Source of the DNA: an uncultured Saccharospirillaceae bacterium
GTDB lineage: Bacteria > Pseudomonadota > Gammaproteobacteria > Pseudomonadales > Oceanobacteraceae
Length of the DNA stretch: 64,000 bases
Assembly: GCA_947499545.1 (NCBI GenBank)
Contig: CANMOZ010000001.1
Coordinates: 372,001 to 436,000, forward strand
Reading direction: 5' to 3'
Each line of letters opens with the position of its first letter. The stretch's first letter is position 1. A model generated the notes under the pieces. That model was given only the letters and a program-made list of their open reading frames with translations, did no database searches and had not been told where the DNA came from. Shown in pieces: positions 24,516 to 33,986 of this stretch. The translations under genes and the position numbers were made by a program.

Positions 24516-26564
24516 CTATTTATGAATATTCATCGTACTTAAAATTGGAATCAAATACAGCAAACTACAATTCCTATCACTAACTCCATAAGGAAAAGGG
24601 TTAACTGTACAAGTCTTATAAGGATACCAAGAGGGTAATGCTTTTTCTCCATTAATAGAGACTAAAGCTCCTTTATTTAACGGGCCACGAAATAGTTTTT
24701 TAAACAAATACGGTGATCGCGCATAGAAGCTCATTCCTGGAAAAATATTCTTTTTTCTAAATTTTAATGAGTTTCGACTTGCCTTTGGCAAAGGAGGCGG
24801 TGTACGAAGCCACTGATGATCGGCATCAATATTGTCAACCTCAAGCACTGGATTCTTCATATTTCCATTAAAGTTAAACCCTTGACTTAGCGCCATAAAC
24901 CCCCTTTGACTATCACTCATAAGGGCTATCTTAGAAAGTTGGATTGCATTAAAAGATGGATCAAAGTTGTACAATTTATTTTTGTATGCACCACCCACTT
25001 CAAAAGCAACACGTTTATCCATGCCATCTATATTGAGTAAATTTTTACTCGACACATTTCCATTAAAAACTCTGTTAAGCGAATGTTGATTGATTGGATG
25101 CTTGAATAAATCAAATAAATCATCAAGCCCTACTCCCATAACAGAATCAACAATCTTACTTGTCTCATTGAACAAAGCTTCGTTAATCTCACGTTCAACG
25201 AGTATTTTCAGGCGATTTCCAACCACGCCATACATAGCCGCCCCTGCAACGTCTTCAAAACCTTCAACCGCTTCATTCAGCTTTTGGTATAACTGGTAAG
25301 CTGCACAACTCGTGTTTTTGGCAATGGCTTTTGGCACCCCACCGAGAATTGGACCATAACAAATTGCCCAGTCTTTATAGGCATCCAGAATTCCTGAATT
25401 CTTTCCCTGTATTGCCTGTTTGGCTGCTTTATGACTGGCTTTCACTAGCTCAACTGAGGCAGCATCAATCGATGAGTCAATTTCGCCTAAGTATTGATAA
25501 ATAGCTTCATAGTGACCAAAGAGAACATCTGCAGCGGCTAAGCGTGTTCCAAGCACGTTAATCTCTTCGACAATTGCTTTGGTATCTTTAGCAGCCTTAC
25601 AAACCATTCTTGGAACATCCTTACAAACCTCTTTTTTTGCAAGACATACTGCACCACCAAGTAATACTTTACCTACTTTACTACACACCGTATCACAAAC
25701 TTCTTCAAAGGTTTTAGTTGTTACACAGACAGGTTTAACATGAGTATAGTCTACGATTTCCCAACCATATTTATTAACCCGATCAATTTCATCAAGAATA
25801 TCTGACTTGTACTTCGACAAGGGTCCTCGATATTTACCGAGCTCTTTACGTATACCCTGAATATTCTTTTGATGAGATTTTATTAACTTAATATGATTGC
25901 CTGCTGCTGATTTATACTGCTGACGCACATCCTTTTCATCGTAAAAAATAGATTTGATGAAATCAGCTGGGATATTTGATGCATTAAATATTCGTTTAAC
26001 CCGCGATTTTTGCTTAGCTGAAAGTAGTTTTTTTGAAATGTACCCTTCTAAAACAATATGTCTTAGCTCAACATCCAGCTCCCCATCCATTAGGTTAAAT
26101 TCTTCACCCGAATAAAAGTTGACATAAGAATGTGCAAACACGTCAGAAGCTGCATGCACCATATAACCCAGTGCAAAAGCGTATTCCTCATCTGTACTCG
26201 CTTTATTTAATAGCTTTTTAATAAAATCTTTAGTTTTCCACCCATGCTCATTACCAGGGTGAACAATCGATTGACCAACTATCAGATCAGGATAGAAATC
26301 TGGGCCAATGGTACCTGCCAAAAAAGCGTCTTGATGGTTTAATATTGAACGTTTAGCTTTAGAATCAATCAAATATTCACCAAGACCATGGATATTTACC
26401 TTTCCACTTTTTCGATCGATATCATCAATAATTTCAAGCCCTATTGCCACATGGGTATCAATTTTGAATGCATGCGAAACCCCTGAAAGGGAAACACTGA
26501 GCAGCACAACAGCAACTCGAAGTAATTTACTAGAGTTTAAATAATATTTGAACATATTTTTCAT
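24516..26564 (-). CDS. secreted zinc-dependent phospholipase C-like protein
   Basis: Read from ATG 26564, the product is 682 residues with a signal peptide ending near VSHA/FK. The N-terminal third follows the zinc phospholipase C / S1-P1 nuclease pattern: THVAIG, HQDAFLAGTIGPDFYPD, HPGNEHGW, then YMVHAASDVFAHSYVNF and ELRHIVLEGYI. The spaced His, Asp and Glu fit a three-zinc site. The middle has a Cys-rich helical part (CDTVCSK, VCLAKKEVCKDV) and long helices; the C-terminus is unassigned. It is much longer than classical enzymes of about 370 residues. Role could be phospholipid attack, as toxin or scavenger. An upstream ATG at 26633 would hide the signal peptide. Confidence 0.72.
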   Translation of the reverse strand: MKNMFKYYLNSSKLLRVAVVLLSVSLSGVSHAFKIDTHVAIGLEIIDDIDRKSGKVNIHGLGEYLIDSKAKRSILNHQDAFLAGTIGPDFYPDLIVGQSIVHPGNEHGWKTKDFIKKLLNKASTDEEYAFALGYMVHAASDVFAHSYVNFYSGEEFNLMDGELDVELRHIVLEGYISKKLLSAKQKSRVKRIFNASNIPADFIKSIFYDEKDVRQQYKSAAGNHIKLIKSHQKNIQGIRKELGKYRGPLSKYKSDILDEIDRVNKYGWEIVDYTHVKPVCVTTKTFEEVCDTVCSKVGKVLLGGAVCLAKKEVCKDVPRMVCKAAKDTKAIVEEINVLGTRLAAADVLFGHYEAIYQYLGEIDSSIDAASVELVKASHKAAKQAIQGKNSGILDAYKDWAICYGPILGGVPKAIAKNTSCAAYQLYQKLNEAVEGFEDVAGAAMYGVVGNRLKILVEREINEALFNETSKIVDSVMGVGLDDLFDLFKHPINQHSLNRVFNGNVSSKNLLNIDGMDKRVAFEVGGAYKNKLYNFDPSFNAIQLSKIALMSDSQRGFMALSQGFNFNGNMKNPVLEVDNIDADHQWLRTPPPLPKASRNSLKFRKKNIFPGMSFYARSPYLFKKLFRGPLNKGALVSINGEKALPSWYPYKTCTVNPFPYGVSDRNCSLLYLIPILSTMNIHK

Positions 26565-27015
26565 AGCTTTTTGCAGGGAACCATTAGCAATCAACACAAA
26601 AGAAATTTCACTATATGTTTGTAACACAAGCATAAGTATTTATTTCTAGTTAAATGACGCCATTTATTAATATAACTAACAATAATTTTTGGTTTTGTGA
26701 AGCGGGAAAAACACTTAATTCCCACTATAATTTAAATTTCATAACCGCATTCATGGCGAAATTAAATTTGCTAATTTACTTGACATGCACACCATTTTTC
26801 AGCATATCATCGAAAACCAAATAGCAATGATCCCCGACATACACTCCATTGATATTCATAATCCATGTTATAAATTATGCAACAATTAAAGCACACTCTC
26901 GCTAACAAAAACTGATTACAAGAAAACCAAAATAATATTATTAGGTAAGGGCATTTATACGTACAGCTTTGACATTAACACGCCAAAGCTGGACAGAAAT
27001 GTATGAGAGATTTGA
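26565..27015. other. AT-rich gap
   Basis: No gene is seen. A weak hairpin (CAGCTTTG / CAAAGCTG, 26964-26991) near the stop of the following leftward gene could be its 3' end. The rest is the upstream region of the phospholipase-like gene. Confidence 0.5.
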
Positions 27016-27357
27016 TTATGGGTTATAAGTTTTAACACCGGTAATAACAACCCCCTCATCCCCAGAGCAATGGTATCGTAATTGAGCTTTTCCACCAGAT
27101 AGCTGAACTGCTAACAGTGCGCTATAAAATTTGTCTGATCCGTCTTTTTCGTATCTTAAACTATAAACCTTTTTTGTTGTATTGCCATTGCATTCATGAG
27201 CAGAATTCTGCAATACAATATCAGCCCTCTTTCCCCATGTATTCATTCTTACAATAGTATCGAGACCTGTACTATGATAACCAGGCGCATCTGCACTAAC
27301 CACACCGGCAAGCAACATAGAAGAGCTAACCAGTAAAGCCTTTTTTAATGTCTTCAT
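27016..27357 (-). CDS. small secreted protein of unknown function
   Basis: From ATG 27357 (GGGGTAATT ribosome site) the product is 113 residues. Signal peptide MKTLKKALLVSSSMLLAGVVSADA is followed by a beta-rich domain with one likely disulfide (HECNG ... RYHCSGDEG). It contains STGLDTIVRMNTWGKRADIVL and ends ITGVKTYNP. I do not recognise a named family. It stands alone. Confidence 0.62.
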   Translation of the reverse strand: MKTLKKALLVSSSMLLAGVVSADAPGYHSTGLDTIVRMNTWGKRADIVLQNSAHECNGNTTKKVYSLRYEKDGSDKFYSALLAVQLSGGKAQLRYHCSGDEGVVITGVKTYNP

Positions 27358-27582
27358 AATTACCCCATTCACAATTCGTGTTTAATAAAATGTCTTACTC
27401 CCGTATTATCCCCCTAAAACCATAAAAGGTCAATAAGCGCCAACTTATATTAGAAGCTACTTCATAGAGCCGAAGAAGTGATAGGCTACTCCTTCCCTGC
27501 TGTAAAATAAAAATAACTGCATTAAGGATTTTTAAACGCTTAAGTCATCAGCAGCGACCTTATACTGCACCCTTGTTTATCA

Positions 27583-27960
27583 GGACTCCCCCAATGGCGG
27601 AACTCTCGAGAAGTCTTTGAGGGTGCTTTATGGGTGCTTACCAGTGCTCGGCTCTGCCCAAAGAATACTCTCCTTATCAAATCTGTCATCGTCGTTTCAA
27701 CAATGGAGAGAAGCAGGTGTTATGAAAACGTTTTTAACAGCGTTAACCCAAGATTTGGAACGTTCGCACTGTGTTTAGCTTCACGAATGCTACATTGACG
27801 GAATTTTCAACACCACAAAATAAGGAGTATCTACGCTGGCAAAACCAAGCGGGGAAAGGGTTCCAAAGTGATGGTTACTGCAGAAGCCAAGAGCTGTTCG
27901 ATCTCAGTCCTAGCAGCATCAACGAGCCCTCACGAAGTCGAGAGAGTATCATCTGAATAG
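27583..27960 (+). mobile_element. IS5-family transposase remnant
   Basis: Pieces of an IS5-type DDE transposase can be read across at least three frames in the right order: GLPQWRNSREVFEGALWVL; LPKEYSPYQICHRRF; QQWREAGVMKTFLTALTQDLE with LHECYIDGIF (first catalytic Asp region); then KTKRGKGSKVMVTAEAKS and ASTSPHEVERV. Several frameshifts and an internal TAG are present, and the C-terminal catalytic part is absent. No terminal inverted repeats are recognised. It is an old insertion scar. Confidence 0.82.
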
Positions 27961-28149
27961 ATATAAAGAACAACGCTGAGCGGCCTTGCAGGCTTGCTAG
28001 CAATAAGGGTTTGACAGTGAGGTGTTGGATTAGAAGTGCGAAGAGCTTGGTGGTGAATAATTAACCCTAACATAAAGCAAACCGAAGAAGAGCAGTGGCT
28101 AATGACGGTCGTTCATTGAAGCGTTATCAATAGCAGGGGAAGGTAGAGT

Positions 28150-28181
28150 GCCTAGCTGCCTAGCCGCCTAGCCGCCTAGCC
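28150..28181. repeat. 8-bp tandem repeat (GCCTAGCC)x4
   Basis: GCCTAGCT followed by three exact GCCTAGCC units, non-coding. It lies downstream of the IS remnant and about 100 bp past the end of the DUF2845 gene. Confidence 0.8.
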
Positions 28182-28285
28182 GCATAACTTTCGAAGACTG
28201 ATTAATCATTTTGATTATAAAACTAAAAATTTCCAACTTTTTTGGTTCTGGTGCATTTATGATTTATTTTCAATGGTATAGATAT

Positions 28286-28714
28286 TTATTTCACCCTATT
28301 TCCGGTAACGATCGACTCAAGGGAACCATCCTCAAAAAACAATATTCTTTCAAATTTCCCAGAATACCTGTAAAACCATTTTTCAACTTCATGTTCTGAA
28401 TAGGTTATCTCAATCGTAGGAATTGTATTATTCTCACATTTCACTTCTTCAGGCACACCGTTCACAACGATTGTTGTGGTTTTATTGTCATTTATAACGC
28501 CATCGATTTTTTGCCTACAAGCGACTCTCTCAACTTTTCTCTTTACTATATATGGACCTTCAACCGCAGCAGGCTGCCCACAATCCTCCATTACCTTCTC
28601 CCTACTGGAACCGATCTCAACCACCTTTGTTTTCGAACTTCCAGCAGGAGAGCAACGAAATGCATATGTATTGATTGAAATCAACAAGCCTACTAATACT
28701 ATTAATATCTTCAT
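28286..28714 (-). CDS. DUF2845-like secreted protein
   Basis: A 142-residue protein with signal peptide (MKILIVLVGLLISINTYA), then FRCSPAG and the typical DUF2845 start VVEIGSSREKVMEDCGQPA, in which the glycine-serine turn and the Cys are conserved. It has further strands ending FFEDGSLESIVTGNR. It would be periplasmic. Function is unknown for the family. Confidence 0.75.
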   Translation of the reverse strand: MKILIVLVGLLISINTYAFRCSPAGSSKTKVVEIGSSREKVMEDCGQPAAVEGPYIVKRKVERVACRQKIDGVINDNKTTTIVVNGVPEEVKCENNTIPTIEITYSEHEVEKWFYRYSGKFERILFFEDGSLESIVTGNRVK

Positions 28715-29033
28715 GTATAAATCGCTTTATTTTAAAACTCTCTAAATTCTGCGCATGATACACTATTAACGTACTCTTGTTACAAATTGTAACTTATTAT
28801 TTCAATTCAGTATAAACGGCTAAAGCAACATGTTCTTTTTGATTGAATAATCTTATACAGTCGAAAATTGCTTTAAAATCGCGCACCCAAATGCATCTGT
28901 GTAAACGATCACAAACCCGAAAGATTTTACAGCACCAATTCAATAACTTTTCTATTTATCAAGATATTATCTTTTAAACCAAGAGAATTATCATCTGCAA
29001 TCTCATTGCTTTGAGCTTGAAGCAGGTGAAATA

Positions 29034-29277
29034 ATGATGTTCACATGCAAAATCTATATAGGCTTCACTCTTATATTTTTACTTATTTAGCATCTACAGA
29101 ATAAATTGCCATTAAGCTTAACGGAATTGAGCAGTATAAAGACTCCGTTGATATTGCATAACAAAAAACCAAAGACGCTTTAGAGATTATAATGCCAATG
29201 ACTGTATAAATGGTGATCGTCGCGAATTACTGAACCAGAATTATGGTAATGAAACATTCATAAGTGAACTGATATAA
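29034..29277 (+). pseudogene. broken small secreted protein gene
   Basis: ATG 29034 preceded by AGCAGGTGAA starts MMFTCKIYIGFTLIFLLI, a good signal peptide start, which ends at a TAG. In a second frame the text continues AIKLNGIEQYKDSVDIA, a stop, then QKTKDALEII. In a third frame it reads NANDCINGDRRELLNQ and NYGNETFISELI, ending at TAA 29275-29277. The ordered, protein-like segments with one stop and two shifts indicate a recently broken gene of about 80 residues. Family unknown. Confidence 0.55.
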
Positions 29278-29348
29278 TGAGCACTGTTATTAATACTGTA
29301 TAGCCATGCTTTTTTCTTAAGCACTCAAGGGTTCTAGTTGTTGAATGT

Positions 29349-29525
29349 TTAAGAGAACCCATGGGATCTCGCTACTAAAACGACTACAACACCCCCTATT
29401 GAGATCAAAGAGCCCCCGATTAGATAGATCCATAACATCAACGCATCTGTTTCTTCATTCTGATAATCAGATAAAACCGATTTTTTTCGGACCGTCAACA
29501 TTTGTTCAAAGATACCATTTCTCAT
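29349..29525 (-). CDS. possible small membrane protein
   Basis: From ATG 29525, next to GGAGGGGGA, a 58-residue product has one membrane helix near the C-terminus (LMLWIYLIGGSLISIGGVVVVLVA). The good ribosome site is the main support. No family known. Confidence 0.4.
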   Translation of the reverse strand: MRNGIFEQMLTVRKKSVLSDYQNEETDALMLWIYLIGGSLISIGGVVVVLVARSHGFS

Positions 29526-29966
29526 TCCCCCTCCCAGACAGACTGTCAGTGTATGCATACATGCATTTTATTTTCTATAACACTTTTTAATCCCTTAACG
29601 TCGATAGTGAACTTTCAAGCAATGTATTGTCTAGACTTTATGTAGAGCATTATCTGCTATCATCACCCCAGTTAATTCCAGCTTCACGTCTATTCTATAA
29701 GGTATTGATTAATCACACTAATATAGTGTCTATTAGCACTGTATGCAGTTACTTTTACCACCACAGACAGCTTGCACACACCAACATGAAATCAAGTCTA
29801 TGTACTTCTCTAGCAGTATTTCTTCTCACTATGTTACAAAAACTATTGTTAGCCACGATCTATAGTCACTAAACTCGTATGAAGAGGATGGTGGAAATAG
29901 GATTTCTCGAACTGGCATAGCCACTTCTTTTATCTCATTAACTTACTAATGTCTGGGATTGATAAT

Positions 29967-30701
29967 ATGCGCAACTTATTGTTTTTATTATGTTTTTGTT
30001 TTTCGTTACAAGCATACTCTGAAGGACCAAGTTTTAGGCTGGTTACTGAGAATTTCCCTCCCTTTAACTACAGCGTTAACAACAAAACTTTTGAACACGA
30101 TGAAGCCGATATAACAGGTCTATGCACCGAAATCGTCCAAGAAATATTTAAAAAAGCAAATTTGGAATACAAATTAAAATTAAGGCAATGGGATTACGCT
30201 TATGGTTACGCACAGAAAAAAGCGAATAGAGGTGTGTTTTGTACAACCCTAACTGACGAAAGAAAACCTTTATTTAAGTGGGTAGGCCCATTAGCCAGCA
30301 ATGACTGGGTTATTTTTGCTGGACCAAAATTTAAAGATAAAATAAAAAGCGAATCTGACCTGAGCAAATATAAGATAGGTGCTTACAAGGGGGATGTCAG
30401 ATCAGATTACCTTAAAAGCAAAGGGTTTAATGTTTCTGAACTTTCTGATGACCGTTTAAATCCTGAACGTCTTGATGAAGGAATGATTGATTTATGGATA
30501 ACCAGCAGTTTTGCAGGGCCAAAATTAGCCAAGGAAGCTGGGGTGAATGATTTAAAAGCTGTCTTTACTGTTAAAGAAGCCCAGCTTTATTTAGCGGTAA
30601 ATAAACAAACAGATGATCAGTGGATCAAAATACTCAATGATAAATTAAAAGAGCTTGTGAATGACGGCTTTGTATCCGAAATGACAAAGAAGTATAAATG
30701 A
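29967..30701 (+). CDS. solo periplasmic solute-binding protein (family 3)
   Basis: Read from ATG 29967, 244 residues: signal peptide RNLLFLLCFCFSLQAYS, then SBP_bac_3 fold with FRLVTENFPPFNYS, DITGLCTEIVQEIFKKANL, RQWDYAYGYAQKK, FCTTLTDERKPLFKWVGPL, and KIGAYKGDVRSDYL in the second lobe. It ends with LKELVNDGFVSEMTKKY. Such proteins bind amino acids or similar small polar ligands. No permease or ATPase gene lies near, so it may serve a distant transporter or act as a sensor. An ATG at 29949 would add six residues. Confidence 0.82.
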   Translation: MRNLLFLLCFCFSLQAYSEGPSFRLVTENFPPFNYSVNNKTFEHDEADITGLCTEIVQEIFKKANLEYKLKLRQWDYAYGYAQKKANRGVFCTTLTDERKPLFKWVGPLASNDWVIFAGPKFKDKIKSESDLSKYKIGAYKGDVRSDYLKSKGFNVSELSDDRLNPERLDEGMIDLWITSSFAGPKLAKEAGVNDLKAVFTVKEAQLYLAVNKQTDDQWIKILNDKLKELVNDGFVSEMTKKYK

Positions 30702-30853
30702 AGTTTATACTTTGTTTTATGAGAGCAGTCTATAATGCAGATCTTAATTACAAGAACAGAACGTGCTTGCCTTAAAAAGCATGTTTTAAACTAAGTTTGA
30801 ACAGCACTGTATAGGTTAGGTTGGGGTATATATTATTTTCCAGGATGAATAGT

Positions 30854-31642
30854 ATGCTTTTCCAAAATTCACCTATTCTATTTCTTGTCTTTATAGTATT
30901 GTTTTCTCCTATTACACATGCAGACCAAAGCCAAATTATTAAACTTACAAGCGGAGATTGGCACCCTTTTCTCTCTCCAAACCTAAAAAGTGGCGGTTAT
31001 GTAGCCGACATTGCTATACAGGCATTCAAAGCTGTCGATTACGAGGTTGAATTTGGCTACTTTAAATGGTCTGAATCGTTAAAATTAGCAAGAACCAGTA
31101 ATAACTGGCATGGCTCTCTTATTTGGGTCAAAAATGACGATCGTCAAAAAGATTTTGCTTATACAGACCCAATCGTTGTATTAAGCACTGTATTTTTCTT
31201 CAATAAATCCGAAAGATTTGTTTGGAAAACACTGGATGATCTTGAAGGCTATAAAATCGCTGTTACTAAAAGCTATCACTATGGCAGTGATTTTCATAAA
31301 CTTGCGAATCAAAACTATTTTACAACCACCCAAGTGGCAACTGATTTAGAAGGCTTAAGCCTTGTTGCTAATCTTGAAGTAACCGCCTTTCCACTTGTTA
31401 GAGAAGTAGGACTTTACTACAAACACACCAGCAGGACTAAAGCTATATTTGAAGGCGTTAAATTTCATCCAAACCCGTTAAGCACCAAACCTCACCATAT
31501 CATAATCAGCAAGCGATATCCAAATGCTGTGAGATGGGCGTTCAAATTTAACGAAGGCTTAAAACGTATAAAAGAAAATGGGATTCTAGAGAAAATCATA
31601 AAAAGCAATCTTGAAGGTGCTTACTATAAAAGCTCTAACTAG
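30854..31642 (+). CDS. solo periplasmic solute-binding protein (family 3)
   Basis: Read from ATG 30854 (AGGA eight bases upstream), 262 residues. Signal peptide to THADQ, then LTSGDWHPFLSPNLKSGGYVADIAIQAF, WSESLKLARTSNNWHGSLIWVKNDDRQKDFAYTDPI, hinge YKIAVTKSYHYGSDF, and terminal FNEGLKRIKENGILEKII. It is the same fold as the preceding gene but clearly diverged, 152 bp downstream on the same strand. No transporter partner is present. Confidence 0.82.
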   Translation: MLFQNSPILFLVFIVLFSPITHADQSQIIKLTSGDWHPFLSPNLKSGGYVADIAIQAFKAVDYEVEFGYFKWSESLKLARTSNNWHGSLIWVKNDDRQKDFAYTDPIVVLSTVFFFNKSERFVWKTLDDLEGYKIAVTKSYHYGSDFHKLANQNYFTTTQVATDLEGLSLVANLEVTAFPLVREVGLYYKHTSRTKAIFEGVKFHPNPLSTKPHHIIISKRYPNAVRWAFKFNEGLKRIKENGILEKIIKSNLEGAYYKSSN

Positions 31643-31852
31643 CCAAAGAGTGCCTGGATATCCCAGTGAATTCTCAATTGACAACATTGATTAGGTGACG
31701 TAGCTGACGAAATATTAACATGCGCTTAATTTTTTGTAACGATGATCATTCAAATAAACTCAAAACACCTGGCATTTTATCAATTTTTTTCCGATCATTT
31801 GTCATCAAGCATTTTTTTAGAAAACATGCCTCTCTTATAATATGGATATTCA

Positions 31853-32086
31853 TTAAAAGAAATCGCCCATCCGTAAATCCTTCATAATCAAGCCAAGCAC
31901 ACTTACGAGAGCCCCAATCAGGGCTACTAAATTAAACTCTATTTGAGTAAGCACATCCAAACTAACAATAAGAGAAAGCCCAAAAATAATACAAACGATG
32001 ACTTTGGTTTTTGAATAAAAAACTTTCATTAAGAAAAAGAAGCATATATAGCCAATCCCCACATATAAATAGTCATCAATATTCAT
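31853..32086 (-). CDS. small hydrophobic membrane protein
   Basis: A 77-residue product with three predicted membrane helices (YVGIGYICFFFLMKVF; VIVCIIFGLSLIVSLDVL; LVALIGALVSVLGLIM) and a short charged tail. No family recognised. Convergent with the preceding binding-protein gene. Confidence 0.45.
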   Translation of the reverse strand: MNIDDYLYVGIGYICFFFLMKVFYSKTKVIVCIIFGLSLIVSLDVLTQIEFNLVALIGALVSVLGLIMKDLRMGDFF

Positions 32087-33145
32087 GGAACGACCATCAT
32101 ATTAACTAAAGACAAACATATTATAACGCATACCATTCAAATTTGTGGCATTTTGAAATGCTTAACACTCTAACAGCTTACAAGGGGAGTGCTAGCAATC
32201 AACGGATCAAAAATACCACCAGCATAAGCGGGTCTTTGTTAGCAGTGATATTAAACATATGAATTTGGTTGACGTGCAAGCGTTTTAGAAATGGAATATA
32301 TCCATACAAAATTTTCGCCTATATACTAAACAACAAGATTAAGCAATCTTAAGCTACAGATAAAATAAAATTTTATTAACTATTAGAACAAGAAGATGCC
32401 ATTTAATTTACATTAGACTCGATAAAATTAATTTTTGTTGATTTTGTACATCCCTACCTATTCATACTCAGAGAAACACTTTATCGAGACGAGAGCATAC
32501 CATCTGATAATTAGTTTCATCTGCATATAGCCTCGACTTAAAAACAATCACAAAACTTAATGCTAATATTTTTTTGAATGACACTTGGTTCCTGATTTAT
32601 TCATCTATCTTTAATAACACGTTGATGCGGCTTCCGGTATTTACAACCTTAAGCACTCATCACGATGCAACCTCACCAAACTATGGCAGGAAGCAAGGCA
32701 GAGTTTCTGACCACCGAACGCCTTTACAAGCTTCTGGGCATCACTCATACGGATTCGCTGAGCTTCTTAGGAATGTACAGCCATACGTCTTCGGGCACTT
32801 AGTGGATCGTGCAAGTCGGCCTATCTGCTATAAAACCCTGTCTGCCCAATGACATCGGCGATCTACTACTCAGACTCAAGTAAAGCGAGTGCGTTGGATG
32901 AAGTTGCATTCATTTTAAATCATCACCGATTTGAACGGTGACAGCTTACAGGAGTGTGGCTATTTGCAACCTTCGTACCCTGCCTTTAGTTCTAGCAAAA
33001 ACTACTTGCCGCTTTTAATTATTGGCGGCGTGCAATTGTTGCAAACAACGGGTGTTGACCTAAAACAAATGAACCAATCAAAGCTCAATGTATAATTTCA
33101 TCGTTAGCAGTAAGGCTAACGCATCACATAATAAGAGATTTTTTT
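32087..33145. other. gene-free stretch
   Basis: About 1 kb without a confident gene. A 92-codon open frame at 32574-32852 has no ribosome site and no recognisable sequence. The stretch may contain an old decayed gene (about 32640-32900) but I cannot identify it. The last 30 bases carry the upstream region of the S74-like gene. Confidence 0.45.
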
Positions 33146-33544
33146 ATGTCTACATCAGTAAAAACAGCATTTGCATTATCTCTACTTATCTCAAGTCAGA
33201 CCTCTCACGCACAATATTTTGATACCCTTGGAGGCATGGCTTTAAGTGATAGAAATCAAAAAGACAACATTGTCGAATTGCAAGACTCTTTAACCTCTAT
33301 CAAAAGGATACACGGTTATAACTTCACCTATAAAAATGATCCAGCGCAAAGAGTTCATATGGGAGTCATTGCCCAAGAAGTACAAAGTGAATTTCCTCAT
33401 GCTGTGAGAGCGGGAATTGATGGAAATCTGCATGTTAGTTACGACGCATTAGTTCCTGCATTGATTGAAGCTCTACAAGAGCTGAATCAAAAAGTCGAAA
33501 ACCAACAATTAGAGATTGATCGTCTCAAACGTCTAACTCAGTAA
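33146..33544 (+). CDS. secreted stand-alone S74-type intramolecular chaperone domain protein
   Basis: A 132-residue protein: signal peptide (cleavage near SHA/QY, about residue 22), a 10-residue linker, then a nearly complete peptidase S74 / tail-spike chaperone domain. Visible marks are LSDRNQKDNI, in which Ser34 and Lys39 keep the Ser-x4-Lys spacing of the self-cleaving dyad. HMGVIAQEVQSEFPHAV and VSYDALVPALIEALQELN follow, and a C-terminal coiled coil (KVENQQLEIDRLKRL). In phages this domain trimerises a tail spike and cuts itself off; here no spike is attached. Function unknown. Confidence 0.82.
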   Translation: MSTSVKTAFALSLLISSQTSHAQYFDTLGGMALSDRNQKDNIVELQDSLTSIKRIHGYNFTYKNDPAQRVHMGVIAQEVQSEFPHAVRAGIDGNLHVSYDALVPALIEALQELNQKVENQQLEIDRLKRLTQ

Positions 33545-33653
33545 TCCTCAAGAATTGTTGCATGGATTAAGTTTTAATAATCCAGATGATGAAGATTAAC
33601 ATCGTTTAATTTACTAATAGTTCTGAGTTAAGGAATAAAAACTAAATTTCATG

Positions 33654-33686
33654 AACGAGGGGAAAAATTTAAAGACCCTCGTTTTG
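33654..33686. terminator. possible terminator
   Basis: AACGAGGG / CCCTCGTT stem with a 14-base AT-rich loop, followed by TTG. It lies 110 bp after the S74-like gene and also downstream of the leftward tRNA-Ser, so it could end either transcript. Confidence 0.45.
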
Positions 33687-33798
33687 TCTCACAAGGAAAA
33701 TTATCACAAAACTGTCCCAAACATAGAGGAAAGAGGGGGTATTTCAGGGGGATGAAAAAGACTTGGGTATCTGGAGTTGCTTGACATCAGGGCTTAAG

Positions 33799-33888
33799 TG
33801 GCGGTGAGAGAGGGATTCGAACCCTCGATAGGGATAAACCTATACACACTTTCCAGGCGTGCTCCTTCAGCCACTCGGACACCTCACC
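33799..33888 (-). tRNA. tRNA-Ser (anticodon GGA)
   Basis: The reverse strand reads a full class II tRNA of 90 nt including encoded CCA. Acceptor GGTGAGG pairs with CCTCACC-type 3' strand CTCACCG region, the anticodon loop CTGGAAA gives GGA, and there is a long variable arm and T loop TTCGAAT. It marks the right edge of the AT-rich accessory region; its 3' end faces that region, as expected if an element once integrated here. Confidence 0.95.
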
Positions 33889-33986
33889 GAAAAAGATACG
33901 TGCAGATCCTCTGCACGCGAAAGAAAATAGGCCGCAGATATTACCAGAACAGGGCTTTTTGTCAAGGTTTTTTCAATTAAGATCAA

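Larger units (their letters stand above)
27358..28285. other. gap containing decayed IS5-type transposase and an 8-bp repeat
   Basis: No intact gene. It holds the transposase remnant at 27583-27960 and the GCCTAGCC repeat at 28150-28181. The remainder is non-coding by eye. Confidence 0.6.
28715..29966. other. gap with a broken secreted-protein gene and one small open frame
   Basis: Over 1.2 kb with no confident gene. It holds the pseudogene at 29034-29277 and a possible small membrane protein at 29349-29525. The segment 29627-29872 is open but lacks a ribosome site and looks like chance. Confidence 0.5.

Noticed and set aside
29627-29872. 81-codon open frame before the first solo binding protein
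   Set aside because: No ribosome site, odd composition and no recognisable feature; probably chance.
32574-32852. 92-codon open frame in the gap before the S74-like gene
   Set aside because: No initiation signal and no recognisable protein pattern in this or neighbouring frames.
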